Position numbers and translations under genes: made by a program. DNA of 30,351 bases, taken from positions 1 to 30,351 of the forward strand of contig CAIYEO010000009.1 in assembly GCA_903925195.1 (NCBI GenBank), given 5' to 3'. Below the pieces are notes generated by a model. That model had not been told where the DNA came from and searched no databases. It worked only from the letters and a program-made list of their open reading frames with translations. Positions 14,727 through 24,048 of this stretch are shown here, piece by piece (the stretch's first letter is position 1; each line of letters begins with the position of its first letter). The stretch comes from an uncultured Candidatus Saccharibacteria bacterium (GTDB lineage Bacteria > Patescibacteria > Saccharimonadia > Saccharimonadales > UBA4665).

Positions 14727-15953
14727 CTATTTGAAGCGATTAATAAATGTGCGCGCAAAATCAAAAGTCTTATTATGCATATTTTTAGGGTTGTTCATTT
14801 CGTTTGGAGGTATCAACATATCAAGCATCATAAGACCGATAGCTGTTGCATAGCCTGGATCTTCAACTTTATCTACTAGACCACTAATAGATTGTAGCTT
14901 TCCAATTCTTGCTGCCAATTGCAGTTTTTCTTTGGCAAACTCAGCTATACCAGGCAGGTTAGCTGTTCCTCCAACTATCACGACTCCTCCGGGTAACTTA
15001 CGAGATCGGGATATTTTCTTCAGTTCATCGTCTACGTATTCAAATAACTCCTCAACTCTTGCTTCAGTAATCATATCGACTTCACTAGCTTTGAAAGTAT
15101 AGTTCTGGTCCTTAACTTTGAATTTAATACCTTCTTTTTTAATGATGCCTTTTTTAAGACTTGCGTATTCCAATTTAACTTTTTCAGCAATATCCAAATC
15201 TGTTTTAAGGCCAATAGCTAAATCATTCGTTATATTTATTCCGCCAATTGGTAGAATACTTACATACTGAACCTCACCATCTTCTATAACAGCTAAATTA
15301 GTAGTACCGGCACCTATATCTAAAACTACAGTACCAGATTCTTTTTGCTGCCTATTAAGGACAGCTTCCGCCGCAGCCAATCCTGAAATTGTATGATGAG
15401 CTGGATGTAGCTGTGCTTTCTCTAGTGCGGAGTCAAGATTCTTGAGGCTTGGAGTTGATGCAGAAACTATGTGTGTATCAACTTCAAGCCTTACGCCACT
15501 CATACCCACTGGATCTTTAATATTTTCTTGTCCGTCTAGATGATAGTTCTTTGGAAATATTTGAATTATTTCTCTATTGGGAGGTAGTTGAATAATAGAT
15601 GCCGCTTCTTCAACTCTTGCTCTATCGTCTTCAGTTATTACTCTATTGGCTGAGCTTATGGCTATGACTCCTTGAGAGTTCATTCCAGTTACATGTGCAC
15701 CGTTTATATTAACTGTTGCTGAATGTACGGGAAATCCACATAATCTCTCAGTTTCACTCAATGCCTGAATTATCGCCTCGGCAGCTTCATTAATATGAAC
15801 TACAGCACCTTTTCTCATGCCAATATTTTTAGACATTCCAAAGCCAATTACAGAGATCTTTGATGAATCCCGAGAATCATCCATACCAACAACGCAGCGT
15901 ACGTTAGTGGTACCAATATCGAGTCCAATATAGTTATGACCTGAATCACGCAT
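14727..15953 (-). CDS. ftsA: Cell division protein FtsA
   Basis: Actin-like ATPase that anchors FtsZ to the membrane. The 408-aa protein starts its fold with the phosphate-1 loop LDIGTTNVRCVVG (11-23). It has the second phosphate loop VLDIGAGTTNLAV (about residue 205) and the adenosine-motif-like GGVVIVGGTANLPGI. The C-terminal FDFARTFINRFK forms the expected amphipathic membrane-targeting helix. There is no Shine-Dalgarno sequence; a -10 box ends 6 nt before the ATG, so the transcript is probably leaderless. It lies 45 nt after map in the same direction. Confidence 0.96.
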   Translation of the reverse strand: MRDSGHNYIGLDIGTTNVRCVVGMDDSRDSSKISVIGFGMSKNIGMRKGAVVHINEAAEAIIQALSETERLCGFPVHSATVNINGAHVTGMNSQGVIAISSANRVITEDDRARVEEAASIIQLPPNREIIQIFPKNYHLDGQENIKDPVGMSGVRLEVDTHIVSASTPSLKNLDSALEKAQLHPAHHTISGLAAAEAVLNRQQKESGTVVLDIGAGTTNLAVIEDGEVQYVSILPIGGINITNDLAIGLKTDLDIAEKVKLEYASLKKGIIKKEGIKFKVKDQNYTFKASEVDMITEARVEELFEYVDDELKKISRSRKLPGGVVIVGGTANLPGIAEFAKEKLQLAARIGKLQSISGLVDKVEDPGYATAIGLMMLDMLIPPNEMNNPKNMHNKTFDFARTFINRFK

Positions 15954-15959
15954 GAATAC

Positions 15960-15988
15960 ACTATAGCGCCTATGCTCTATCTTGGGAA
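15960..15988 (-). promoter_or_regulatory. Promoter of ftsA, leaderless
   Basis: TATAGT (15960-15965) with TTCCCA (15983-15988) 17 nt upstream. The -10 ends 6 nt before the ftsA ATG, which would place the transcription start on or next to the start codon. The -35 is weak. Confidence 0.45.
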
Positions 15989-15998
15989 GTCTTATTGT

Positions 15999-16754
15999 CT
16001 AAATTTTTGTTAAAATATCTGCACCAGAACCACTTATAAGAACAGTGTGTTCAAAATGTGCCGATCTAGATCCGTCTTTAGTCATTACTGTCCAGCCATC
16101 ATCGGCAACAGTTACGGCGTGTCCACCCAATGTAGCCATTGGCTCTATGGCTATTGTCATATTCTTATGAAGGACTGGGCCCGTTCCATGGCTTCCATAA
16201 TTCGGTATGTTTGGGTCTTCATGCAGTTCATGACCAACACCATGACCAACTAGATCTCTGACTATACCTAATTTTTTACTTGAAAGTGTTTTTTCTATGG
16301 CGTGTGATATATCGCCAACATGAACACCATCTCTGATTTCATTTATTCCATCAAGCAATGACTTTTCCGTCATTCTAATTAATTCTTCATCTTCTTTATT
16401 TATTGCTCTGCCTGCGATGAGACTAATTGCAGCATCAGTAATCATGCCATCAAACTTTACGCCAAAATCAAGACTTACTATATCTCCCTCTTCGATAACT
16501 CTTTTCTTGCTAGGAATACCGTGAACAACCTCATGATTCAAAGAGACGCATAAAACACCAGGAAACCCTTGATAACCTAGGAAAGCAGGTTTTCCTCCGA
16601 GAGCTTTTAGTTCTTGACTGGCAATTAAATTCAAATCCATTGTAGTCATACCAACTTCTAATCTTTTTTTGAGAATGTCTAATACTACAGCCAGCATTCT
16701 CCCACTTTCTCTCATGGCTTGAATCTCAGTTGTAGACTTAACTCTAGTAAACAT
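15999..16754 (-). CDS. map: Methionine aminopeptidase, type I
   Basis: Removes the initiator methionine after deformylation. The 251-aa protein has all five metal ligands: Asp96 (VSLDFG), Asp107 (MITDAA), His171 (VGHGVGHELHE), Glu204 (IAIEPM) and Glu235 (HFEHTVL). The substrate His78 lies in NHEVVHG. There is no N-terminal zinc-finger extension. It begins right after adk, with only 1 nt between the adk stop and its ATG. The adk-map order is the one usually found inside the secY ribosomal operon, but here it is coupled to rpsU and yqeY instead. Confidence 0.96.
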   Translation of the reverse strand: MFTRVKSTTEIQAMRESGRMLAVVLDILKKRLEVGMTTMDLNLIASQELKALGGKPAFLGYQGFPGVLCVSLNHEVVHGIPSKKRVIEEGDIVSLDFGVKFDGMITDAAISLIAGRAINKEDEELIRMTEKSLLDGINEIRDGVHVGDISHAIEKTLSSKKLGIVRDLVGHGVGHELHEDPNIPNYGSHGTGPVLHKNMTIAIEPMATLGGHAVTVADDGWTVMTKDGSRSAHFEHTVLISGSGADILTKI

Positions 16755-16755
16755 A

Positions 16756-17310
16756 CTATTCCTGATTTATTGTTTTTAATGACGAAAGATTAGTCATTAT
16801 TATTTTATGAACTTCTTCTGGAGCTAATGCTGCATCGATATCGACAACATTGATTCCTTCTTTTTTGAAGTGATCTAAAATTGGCAATGTTACATTGTTA
16901 TATTCTTCGAACCTTTTATTTATGGCATTTTCAGTATCATCAATTCTACCTCGAGATTTTAGGCGCTCTTTTACATCATCTTCTGAAGCAACTAAATGAT
17001 AGATGGCTGTCAGTTTAAATCTTCCAGCTAATATCTCTTTAAGTATCCAGTCTGTTTGCTTGACTGTCCTAGGAAAACCATCCAGAACAAATTCCTTTTT
17101 TGTATCAATAAGATTCACTACTGTATTGAAAACATTAATCACCTCATCGTCACTGAGTAATTTACCCTGAAGCATTTCCTGTCTTCTTTTTCCAGTTATT
17201 AATACTCTGAGCAATTCGCCTGTCGATAACCATGGATAGCCCGCTTCATCTGCAAGTAATCTGCCTTGCATACTTTTCCCTGAACCAGCCACACCAAGAA
17301 TTATAATCAT
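16756..17310 (-). CDS. adk: Adenylate kinase (short-LID form)
   Basis: Interconverts ATP, AMP and ADP. The 184-aa protein has the P-loop GVAGSGKS (6-13), the AMP-binding LSTGELLR and DGFPRT (77-82), and the LID start RLKSRGRIDDT. The LID is short and lacks zinc cysteines, so the enzyme is smaller than the usual 210-220 aa bacterial form. It lies 2 nt after yqeY and 1 nt before map. UMP/CMP kinase-type specificity cannot be excluded for a short-LID member. Confidence 0.9.
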   Translation of the reverse strand: MIIILGVAGSGKSMQGRLLADEAGYPWLSTGELLRVLITGKRRQEMLQGKLLSDDEVINVFNTVVNLIDTKKEFVLDGFPRTVKQTDWILKEILAGRFKLTAIYHLVASEDDVKERLKSRGRIDDTENAINKRFEEYNNVTLPILDHFKKEGINVVDIDAALAPEEVHKIIMTNLSSLKTINQE

Positions 17311-17312
17311 AT

Positions 17313-17765
17313 TTATGTATTCAATCTGCTTTTAACAATGGATGCTATTTTAGATCCATCACCAGCCACACCAGTTTTTATTTTGACTTGTCCAATAATC
17401 TTACCCATGTCTTTAATTGATGGATTATCCGTATTAGAAATTACTTCATCAACTATTTTTTCAATATCACTGTCGCTCAATTGCTCAGGCAAGTATTTAT
17501 CTATAATAATTTTTTCCTTAAGCTCGGTATCAGCTCGATCTTGATTATCATTTGCAGAATAGAGTTCAGCACTTTCAGCTCTTTTTTTAGACTCTTTACT
17601 CAAGACATCTATTATTCTTGTGTCATCTAAGCCTTCTTCTCTTAGGTTCAAAGCTACTTCTACGTATAGAATAGCACTTTTTACTCCTCTGAGAGTATCA
17701 ACGGCTAATTGATTTTTACTAAGTAGTGCTGTTTTTAAGTCTTGATCAATCAGCTGTTTCAGCAT
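17313..17765 (-). CDS. YqeY/GatB-domain protein
   Basis: The 150-aa protein matches the YqeY family: N-terminal helices starting LIDQDLKTALLSKNQLAVDTLR, a middle KESKKRAESAELYSAN segment and a C-terminal tRNA-amidotransferase-like tail (DMGKIIGQVKIK, AGDGSKIASIVKSRL). The family is related to the tail domain of GatB, and its cellular role is unproven. The placement just after rpsU (8 nt gap) is a common bacterial arrangement and supports a translation-linked role. Confidence 0.9.
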   Translation of the reverse strand: MLKQLIDQDLKTALLSKNQLAVDTLRGVKSAILYVEVALNLREEGLDDTRIIDVLSKESKKRAESAELYSANDNQDRADTELKEKIIIDKYLPEQLSDSDIEKIVDEVISNTDNPSIKDMGKIIGQVKIKTGVAGDGSKIASIVKSRLNT

Positions 17766-17773
17766 ATTGTACC

Positions 17774-17989
17774 TTAACGCTGACCAAGTTTAAGCTTTTT
17801 AACCTTTTCAGCCTTTCTTTCTTGGCGAATAATAGCTTTTGTTCTTCGTTCGGTCTTAGAAATAGGTTTTTGGAAGTATTGATTCTGTTTTGAGCGTATA
17901 AGCAAACCAGACTGTTGCACTTTTCTAGTGAAACGTCTTAGCATATTTTCTAGTGGCTCTTTTGAATCTCTTCTTGTTACTTGAATCAT
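17774..17989 (-). CDS. rpsU: 30S ribosomal protein bS21
   Basis: Small-subunit protein near the anti-Shine-Dalgarno end of 16S rRNA. The 71-aa protein has the expected PLENMLRRFTRKVQQSGLL start, the FQKPISKTERR segment and a basic tail. It is the first gene of the rpsU-yqeY-adk-map run. No Shine-Dalgarno sequence precedes the ATG and the promoter is placed for leaderless transcription, which is notable because bS21 itself affects Shine-Dalgarno-dependent initiation. Confidence 0.93.
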   Translation of the reverse strand: MIQVTRRDSKEPLENMLRRFTRKVQQSGLLIRSKQNQYFQKPISKTERRTKAIIRQERKAEKVKKLKLGQR

Positions 17990-17997
17990 TAAGATAT

Positions 17998-18026
17998 ATT
18001 GTATGATGTAAATTGTATTTTTGCAA
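17998..18026 (-). promoter_or_regulatory. rpsU promoter, leaderless
   Basis: TTGCAA (18021-18026), a 17-nt spacer and TACAAT (17998-18003). Only 8 nt separate the -10 from the rpsU ATG. Confidence 0.65.
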
Positions 18027-18043
18027 ATTTTTTATAGCAAAAA

Positions 18044-18334
18044 CTAGTTCATATGATTTCGTTTTTGCGTAGCCCGTTGTGATTTCAACACAATACTTTG
18101 TAGTTCTTTGAAAATAATAAACTGTTTATTCGTACAGTAAACTTTTGTATTACCTTGTTTTTCTGATGTTAAAAAGCCAATCTTTTCTAATCTTTTCAAT
18201 TCTCTCTGAATATTCCCGGCGTCTTCTTTGATTAGCTTAGCCAAGCCTCTTACATGAGTCTTAAAATCAGGGTACTTAGCGTAAATCACTATGATTTTAC
18301 GCCTAACTCTGGATGTTATAAATACATCTAACAT
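18044..18334 (-). CDS. Small winged-helix DNA-binding protein
   Basis: A 96-aa protein (105 aa if a TTG start at 18361 is used) with a winged helix-turn-helix fold. The pattern is a helix (VFITSRVRRKIIVIYAKYP), then HVRGLAKLIKEDAGNIQRELKRLEKIGFL as the recognition unit, then a wing with KQGNTKVYCTNK. It resembles ArsR/MarR-like regulators, with no visible metal-binding cysteines or ligand domain. I prefer the ATG at 18334 because the TTG codons lie almost on a TATAAT (18364-18369). It diverges from priA with a 90-nt gap, so it may regulate priA or itself; that is inference. Confidence 0.7.
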   Translation of the reverse strand: MLDVFITSRVRRKIIVIYAKYPDFKTHVRGLAKLIKEDAGNIQRELKRLEKIGFLTSEKQGNTKVYCTNKQFIIFKELQSIVLKSQRATQKRNHMN

Positions 18335-18385
18335 ATGGTTACATTGTCTTTCATACAACAATTATTATAAATACATTTCTTATTA

Positions 18386-18416
18386 TTTACAATTATTTTG
18401 TTAATAAATATATAAT
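18386..18416 (+). promoter_or_regulatory. priA promoter, leaderless
   Basis: A perfect TATAAT (18411-18416) lies 8 nt before the priA ATG. TTTACA (18386-18391) is a good -35 but with a long 19-nt spacer. No ribosome binding site precedes the gene. Confidence 0.6.
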
Positions 18417-18424
18417 ACTAATAT

Positions 18425-20377
18425 ATGTACTACTATGAAATACTCCCAAAAGACCCTAGTTATTTTTCGGAAAAGTTACTTACCTATCACTCAGATAGCA
18501 AAATCAAGAAGTTAACCATAGTAAAGATAGCCTTAAGATCAAAAATTAATCTTGGTGTAGTTATCAAAATTACAACTAAACCCAAATATAAAACAAATCC
18601 AGTAATCGAGATATTCGATTTCATTCCCAGCCTACCAGATGAAACCATAAAGTTAATGAACTGGATTCATGCATATTACCCGGGGCCAGTAGGTGCAGTC
18701 CTTCAACAGCTCATTCCGGCTAATGTAAGTAATTTGAATCAAAATACTTATGTTAATAATACAACCCTAACCTCGGATTCTACTTTTAACACTTATGTCC
18801 TTCCAACCTTCTCTTCAGATCAAAAAGCAGCTATCGACAAAATGAAGGATGTTGGCCCATATTTATTGCATGGAGATACGGGAACGGGCAAAACAAGACT
18901 CTATATTGAACTTGCTCTTAGATGTTTAAATAATAAGAAATCTGTACTTATCCTAACACCGGAGATCAGCTTGACTCCCCAATTATCTACTGAGTTCAAA
19001 AATATCTTCGGTGATAGAGTAATCATCACTCATTCAAAGATCACTCCTAAGCAAAAATTAGAGAATTGGTTGAAAATATTAACTGATACTGATGGTCTCG
19101 TGGTTCTTGGTCCAAGATCCGCATTATTTAGCCCATTTCATAAACTTGGTTTAGTCGTAGTAGATGAGTCCCATGAAACTTCATATAAACAGGAGCAAAG
19201 CCCTCATTACCACGCAAATAGAGTTGCTAGCAAATTAGCTAGTTTATATTCCGCCATGTATGTGATGGGCTCGGCGACACCTGACGTAACGGATTACTAC
19301 CTAGCAAAAAACAGAAATATACCAATCATTAGAATGAATATGCTAGCTGTAAAGACTAATAATACCGCCATCACTAAAACTGTAGTTGACCTAAAAGACC
19401 AAAGCTTATTCACTAGGAGCAGAATGCTCTCGGATGAACTTATAAGAAGTATCGAAAAATCAATGCTAAATGACGAGCAGTCCCTATTATTCCTTAATAG
19501 AAGAGGAACTTCTCGAATTATCTTTTGTGAAAATTGCGGCTGGCAATCACTTTGTCCGAAATGTGACGTACCACTTATATATCACGGCGATATACATCAA
19601 GCCCGATGCCATACTTGCGGACATAAAGAAGCGCCACAAAATTCCTGCCCATCGTGTGGTCAGGCAAAAATACTATATAGAGGTTTTGGTACCAAAGCTT
19701 TAATAGAAGAGGTCTGTAAAATATTCCCTCAAGCAAAAGTAAAAAGATTTGATACCGATAACAGTAAAAAAGAGAGTTTTGAACAAAATTATTATTCAGT
19801 TAAGAGCGGTGAGACAGATATAATAGTGGGAACTCAGACTTTAATTAAGGGTTTAGACCTACCCAAATTAAGTACAGTAGGAGTAATAGTCGCAGAATCT
19901 GCTCTTTCATTCCCTGACTATACTGCATCTGAGAAAACCTATCAGCAGATTAATCAAGTATTAGGACGTATTGGTAGAGGACACAGACACGGTACAGCCA
20001 TAATACAAACCTATAATCCGAACAATCAAACGATTAAGGATTCAGTTGATTTAAATTATGAGGATTTTTATGAGAACGAAATCAAGGAAAGAGAAACTTA
20101 TGATTACCCTCCTTTTAGTCAAATATTGAAGCTAGCTTGCTTAAGGAGTACAGACAAAGCTGCCGAAAATGCCGCCAACAAACTTATAAGCCAAATTGGG
20201 AATCTTAAACTCAAAGTAGGCATTGCAGGACCAGCCCCATCATTTCATGCGAAAATTGACCATAAATTTCAATATCAAATAATAGTTAGATCCAAGCTAA
20301 GAAGTGAACTTATTAAAGTAATAAAAATTTTACCCTCGGGATGGACTTATGACATTGATCCAATAAATCTTTTATAA
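18425..20377 (+). CDS. priA: Primosomal protein N' (replication restart helicase PriA)
   Basis: A 3'-5' superfamily 2 helicase that reloads the replisome at stalled forks. The 650-aa protein has an N-terminal fork-binding region (1-100) and the Walker A LHGDTGTGKT (148-157). The DEAH-type box reads VVVDESHE (244-251). The zinc-binding insert carries eight cysteines (368, 371, 377, 380, 395, 398, 408, 411). Helicase motifs follow, including GTQTLIKGLDLP and QVLGRIGRG. It is shorter than E. coli PriA (732 aa), mainly at the N-terminus. Downstream def begins after 32 nt with its own promoter. Confidence 0.95.
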   Translation: MYYYEILPKDPSYFSEKLLTYHSDSKIKKLTIVKIALRSKINLGVVIKITTKPKYKTNPVIEIFDFIPSLPDETIKLMNWIHAYYPGPVGAVLQQLIPANVSNLNQNTYVNNTTLTSDSTFNTYVLPTFSSDQKAAIDKMKDVGPYLLHGDTGTGKTRLYIELALRCLNNKKSVLILTPEISLTPQLSTEFKNIFGDRVIITHSKITPKQKLENWLKILTDTDGLVVLGPRSALFSPFHKLGLVVVDESHETSYKQEQSPHYHANRVASKLASLYSAMYVMGSATPDVTDYYLAKNRNIPIIRMNMLAVKTNNTAITKTVVDLKDQSLFTRSRMLSDELIRSIEKSMLNDEQSLLFLNRRGTSRIIFCENCGWQSLCPKCDVPLIYHGDIHQARCHTCGHKEAPQNSCPSCGQAKILYRGFGTKALIEEVCKIFPQAKVKRFDTDNSKKESFEQNYYSVKSGETDIIVGTQTLIKGLDLPKLSTVGVIVAESALSFPDYTASEKTYQQINQVLGRIGRGHRHGTAIIQTYNPNNQTIKDSVDLNYEDFYENEIKERETYDYPPFSQILKLACLRSTDKAAENAANKLISQIGNLKLKVGIAGPAPSFHAKIDHKFQYQIIVRSKLRSELIKVIKILPSGWTYDIDPINLL

Positions 20378-20395
20378 AATTTCTGGTGATTAGTT

Positions 20396-20401
20396 TATAC
20401 T
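20396..20401 (+). promoter_or_regulatory. -10 box of def, leaderless
   Basis: TATACT ends 8 nt before the def ATG, the same spacing as for priA, rpsU and the ROK kinase gene. No clear -35 hexamer and no ribosome binding site are present. Confidence 0.5.
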
Positions 20402-20409
20402 TTTAAAAT

Positions 20410-20991
20410 ATGACAAAACAATCTAGCTATAAGCTAATAACCCTGCCCAATAAACATCTACGACAGCCCTCAAAGAAAGTTGGGATTGTAGACGAAAATA
20501 TTCAGAAGATAATCGAAGCAATGGAAAATGTACTTTTGAAATGGGAAAGCGAGCGAGAACATGAAGTTGGAGTAGCTTTGGCAGCTATTCAAATCGATGT
20601 AGATTTAAGAATCATTATAGTAAGAGATGACATAGAAAATAAAGATAACAATAAGTTCAATATTTTTATTAATCCTACTATAACTAAATATGAAGGTGAA
20701 ATAATTGAAGATTATGAAGGATGCTTAAGTATCCAAGATGTTTATGGAAAAGTTCCGCGATATTCTAAAGTTAAGATCAGTGCTCTAGATATAGCTGGAA
20801 ATCCTATTAGATTAACTGTAAGCGGATTTATGGCAAGAATTTTTCAACATGAGATTGATCATACTAATGGGAAAGTATTTATTGATCATATTAAAGACAA
20901 CCACGATGCATTCTATCAATTAATGCCAGATGGCAAACTAAGAGAGCTGGATTATGACAAAGATGTCGAAAAAAATAATATTCTTTGGTAA
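20410..20991 (+). CDS. def: Peptide deformylase
   Basis: Metalloenzyme that removes the formyl group from nascent proteins. The three motifs are present in the 193-aa sequence: motif I GVALAAIQ (54-61), motif II EGCLS (103-107, metal ligand Cys105) and motif III QHEIDH (146-151, ligands His147 and His151 with catalytic Glu148). Motif I differs from the usual GxGxAAxQ by Ala in place of the second Gly. The end overlaps fmt by 38 nt, so deformylase and formyltransferase are translationally linked. Confidence 0.93.
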   Translation: MTKQSSYKLITLPNKHLRQPSKKVGIVDENIQKIIEAMENVLLKWESEREHEVGVALAAIQIDVDLRIIIVRDDIENKDNNKFNIFINPTITKYEGEIIEDYEGCLSIQDVYGKVPRYSKVKISALDIAGNPIRLTVSGFMARIFQHEIDHTNGKVFIDHIKDNHDAFYQLMPDGKLRELDYDKDVEKNNILW

Positions 20992-21877
20992 TGAGAGACT
21001 AGCGACTGGAGTAACTACAAAAAACCCAGTATTAAATGCCCTTGTTAGCAATGGCTATGAGATAGAACATATTATCCTAAACCAGGATGCATACAGTTCC
21101 AGGAAAAATAAAATTCAAGAAACTGAAGTCCTAGCACAACAACATAACATAGCCTGCCATAAGCCAACGTCAAATTTAGAGATTAAATCAATTATAGAAA
21201 ATTCACAAAGTGATATTGCAGTGCTAGTAGCATATGGCAAGTTAATACCTCAGGATATAATTGACCTATTCAAGCTTGGAATCATCAATCTTCACCCTTC
21301 CCTCCTGCCAAAAAAGCGAGGCCCAACTCCAATCGAACAAACAATTCTCGATGGCGACACATATACGGGTGTGTCCATAATGAGACTTACTAAAGGCATG
21401 GATGATGGACCATTATATGATCAAAAAATGATTAGTATCTCTGGTCATGAATCGAAACAAGAATTATGCTCATTATTAGGCGATTTGGGAGCCAATATAA
21501 TAATAGATGTACTTCCAGCTATTATTGGCGGTAAGATCGATCCTAGGGTACAGAATGAAGCCGATAAGTCTATAACCAAACTCATCGACAAGTCTCATGG
21601 CAAAATCAACTGGCATGAATCTGGAATTCAAATCGAAAGAAAGCTCAGAGCATATTCTTTATGGCCAAGAAGCTTCGCTGACATTGCAGGTAAAAGAGCT
21701 ATTATTACTGATGTCAGGCTTGCAGATCACTCTACTCTATCTCCTGGTACTATGATTTCCGATACAAAAAAGTTAATAATTTCATCGATGGACAGAAATG
21801 TAGAAATATTAAGGCTGATTCCAGAAAATAAACAAGAGATGTCTGGCGAAGACTTTATGTTGGGATATAAAAAATAA
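20954..21877 (+). CDS. fmt: Methionyl-tRNA formyltransferase
   Basis: Formylates initiator Met-tRNA using 10-formyl-tetrahydrofolate. The 307-aa protein has the formyltransferase fold with INLHPSLLP (catalytic Asn112 and His114), KKRGPTPI and KGMDDGP (Asp150). A C-terminal tRNA-binding domain starts with INWHESGIQIERKLRAYSLWP. The ATG at 20963 is an equally possible start, since alignment with the family begins near MSKKIIFFG. The gene overlaps def and ends 1 nt from the convergent DUF5663-like gene. Confidence 0.95.
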   Translation: MTKMSKKIIFFGNERLATGVTTKNPVLNALVSNGYEIEHIILNQDAYSSRKNKIQETEVLAQQHNIACHKPTSNLEIKSIIENSQSDIAVLVAYGKLIPQDIIDLFKLGIINLHPSLLPKKRGPTPIEQTILDGDTYTGVSIMRLTKGMDDGPLYDQKMISISGHESKQELCSLLGDLGANIIIDVLPAIIGGKIDPRVQNEADKSITKLIDKSHGKINWHESGIQIERKLRAYSLWPRSFADIAGKRAIITDVRLADHSTLSPGTMISDTKKLIISSMDRNVEILRLIPENKQEMSGEDFMLGYKK

Positions 21878-21895
21878 TCTATCTCTGTTGAGATG
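21871..21895 (-). terminator. Possible weak terminator after the infB unit
   Basis: On the minus strand ATCTC-AACA-GAGAT (21882-21895) is followed after a few bases by a T-rich run (21871-21878). The 5-bp stem is short and the feature lies at the junction of the two convergent genes, with its T-run inside the fmt end. Confidence 0.3.
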
Positions 21896-22196
21896 AAGCA
21901 ATAATCTGAGGAGCTACTTGGCTAATTTCAAGTTTTAGCTTCTCAAACTCTTCCGCAACCACTTTTTTATAGTCAGGAAAATTAGATTCAAGCCACTGCA
22001 TTGCTCCAGCTTCATTTTTTGTATCTATGAATGTTTCGAATTCATTCAATTGATCTTCTGTCATTCGGCCGGCTAATTTTACTCCAACTCTCGATTCCAG
22101 AGTATCGTAAATATGGTTTTTCATCTTCTCCTTCTCTTCGGGAGGTAGTTCAGTTAATCCTATTTCTACTAGTAAATTGTCATCAAATTTAATCAT
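21879..22196 (-). CDS. DUF5663-like protein
   Basis: A 105-aa, acidic, helix-rich protein with no membrane segment. The LPPEEKEKMKNHIYDTLESRVG stretch, then LAGRMTEDQLNEFE and AMQWLESNFPDYKKVVAEE, resemble the DUF5663 domain that I associate with CPR proteomes. The function is unknown. It follows infB by 23 nt and probably shares its transcript, which hints at a role near translation, though in compact genomes neighbours may be unrelated. Confidence 0.7.
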   Translation of the reverse strand: MIKFDDNLLVEIGLTELPPEEKEKMKNHIYDTLESRVGVKLAGRMTEDQLNEFETFIDTKNEAGAMQWLESNFPDYKKVVAEEFEKLKLEISQVAPQIIASSQQR

Positions 22197-22219
22197 AGAG
22201 GTATTATATCATTTAAAGA

Positions 22220-23989
22220 TTAGAGTTTTCGAGAAATTGTTTCTCTAGTCATAAATCGAATATGATCGCCCACTTCAATTAGGAGTTTACTTTTTGTAGC
22301 TATATTAAGTCCACACATTTCACCTTCAAAAACTTCTTTAGTGTCCTGCGGTCCTCTTTTTAGATTCGTTATTTCAACTTCAGCCAAGACTTCTTTTCCT
22401 CTGATCACTTGAGCTACTGAAGGAACCGTTAATTTACCACTTTTCACTTCACCACCAGCAATGATCTCTGATTTTCCAGATATAAATACACCCTTTATTT
22501 CTAAGAGGCCCGTTTCTTTTTCTACGATTTCAGGTATTAACATTTGGCTTAGCATCAACTTAGCATCATCAATCAGTTCATAGATAATCTTATATATTTT
22601 AACTGAGACTTTGTCTCTGTTAGCAATTCTTGTGATATTGGCGGGTAACTCTACGTTAAATCCATAGATTATCCCGTTGGCAGTATGAGCTGTATGTATA
22701 TCGCTTTCTTTAATGGCTCCAATTCCTGTGCTGATAATTCTAAATGCAACTTCATCAGTTTCTAAAGTCTTAAGACTATCCATAACTGACGTCAAAGAAC
22801 CCTGAACATCTGCCTTAATAATAATTGGAAGTTCTTGTAGAGTATTTGACCTGTTAATAATACTGATTAGTTCAGAACTGTTCATATTATTCTGAGAAGA
22901 ACTTGCTTTCTGGTTGATTCCTTCAGCAGTAGCAATTGTTCGAGCTACCTTTTCGTTGCTTACAACTACGAATGATTCACCGAATTGAGGTAGTTCCTTG
23001 AAACCAGTAATAATCACTGGAGTTGAGGGAGTCGCTGTTTTAATCGGTTCATTTTCTGGAGACGTAAGACTACGAATTTTTGCATATGTCGATCCGGAAA
23101 CAATTACATCATTAAAATTCAAAGTTCCTGCCGTGACTAGTGCATGAGCTACTGGTCCACGGCCTCTCTCTAGATGAGATTCAATAATCAAACCTTCAGC
23201 AGGTAAATCTATAGGGGCTTTTAATTCTTCTAGATCAGCAGTAAGTAGAACGATATCTAATAAATCATCGATTCCTTTTTTGGTTTTTGCCGAAACCTCA
23301 ACGGTAGTGATCTCACCGCCCCAACCTTCAACTAAAATATTCTGTTCAGCTAGTTGTTGCTTAACTCGATTAGGATCTGCACCTTCTTTATCTATTTTAT
23401 TTATAGCAATAATCATCTTAGAACCAGCTTGAGTTGCAAATCGAATCGCTTCAACAGTTTGAGGCTTTACACCATCATCTGCTGCAACAACAATAATCAC
23501 TAAATCAGTCAGTTCGGCACCGTGGGCACGAATAGCAGCAAAAGCTTCGTGGCCAGGTGTGTCAAGAAAAGTTATTAGTCGCTCATTGTGTAGTACCTGA
23601 TAAGCCGATATATGCTGAGTTATTCCACCAGCTTCACCTTTAGCAACAGATGCTTCTCTGATTGCATCAAGCAAACTTGTCTTACCATGGTCAACATGAC
23701 CCATGACTGCAACTACTGGAGGACGATTAGGTCCTTCGGTGTTTGCGTTCTTCTTGTTCTGAATTTTAATTTCAGCTTTTTCGCTTGAGGCTTTTTTGAC
23801 AAGTTTAATGTCTTCAATTCCCATGTCTGAAACCATAATTTCAGCTGTATCAAAATCAAGTCTTTCATTAACAGTGGCAATGATGCCATTTTTCATTAAT
23901 TGACCGATTAATCTTGTTACAGGTATAGATAGCTCTTCAGCAAGGGTGCCGACAGTTATGTTATCTTGTATTTCGATTGTTTTTGCCAT
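22220..23989 (-). CDS. infB: Translation initiation factor IF-2
   Basis: GTPase that brings fMet-tRNA to the 30S subunit. The 589-aa protein has a short IF2_N domain (about 1-55), G-domain motifs GHVDHGKT (97-104), DTPGH (143-147), NKID (197-200) and SAK (233-235), then domains II-IV ending in GDHIRFMT. It lacks the long charged N-terminal extension of E. coli IF-2, giving one of the shorter bacterial forms. A GGAG ribosome binding site precedes the ATG by about 12 nt. It lies between rpsA and the DUF5663-like gene. Confidence 0.96.
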   Translation of the reverse strand: MAKTIEIQDNITVGTLAEELSIPVTRLIGQLMKNGIIATVNERLDFDTAEIMVSDMGIEDIKLVKKASSEKAEIKIQNKKNANTEGPNRPPVVAVMGHVDHGKTSLLDAIREASVAKGEAGGITQHISAYQVLHNERLITFLDTPGHEAFAAIRAHGAELTDLVIIVVAADDGVKPQTVEAIRFATQAGSKMIIAINKIDKEGADPNRVKQQLAEQNILVEGWGGEITTVEVSAKTKKGIDDLLDIVLLTADLEELKAPIDLPAEGLIIESHLERGRGPVAHALVTAGTLNFNDVIVSGSTYAKIRSLTSPENEPIKTATPSTPVIITGFKELPQFGESFVVVSNEKVARTIATAEGINQKASSSQNNMNSSELISIINRSNTLQELPIIIKADVQGSLTSVMDSLKTLETDEVAFRIISTGIGAIKESDIHTAHTANGIIYGFNVELPANITRIANRDKVSVKIYKIIYELIDDAKLMLSQMLIPEIVEKETGLLEIKGVFISGKSEIIAGGEVKSGKLTVPSVAQVIRGKEVLAEVEITNLKRGPQDTKEVFEGEMCGLNIATKSKLLIEVGDHIRFMTRETISRKL

Positions 23990-24048
23990 ATTGCCAACAC
24001 TCCTTTCCTTGTTTATTTACAAGCTAATCTTAACGACTACATTTTTAT

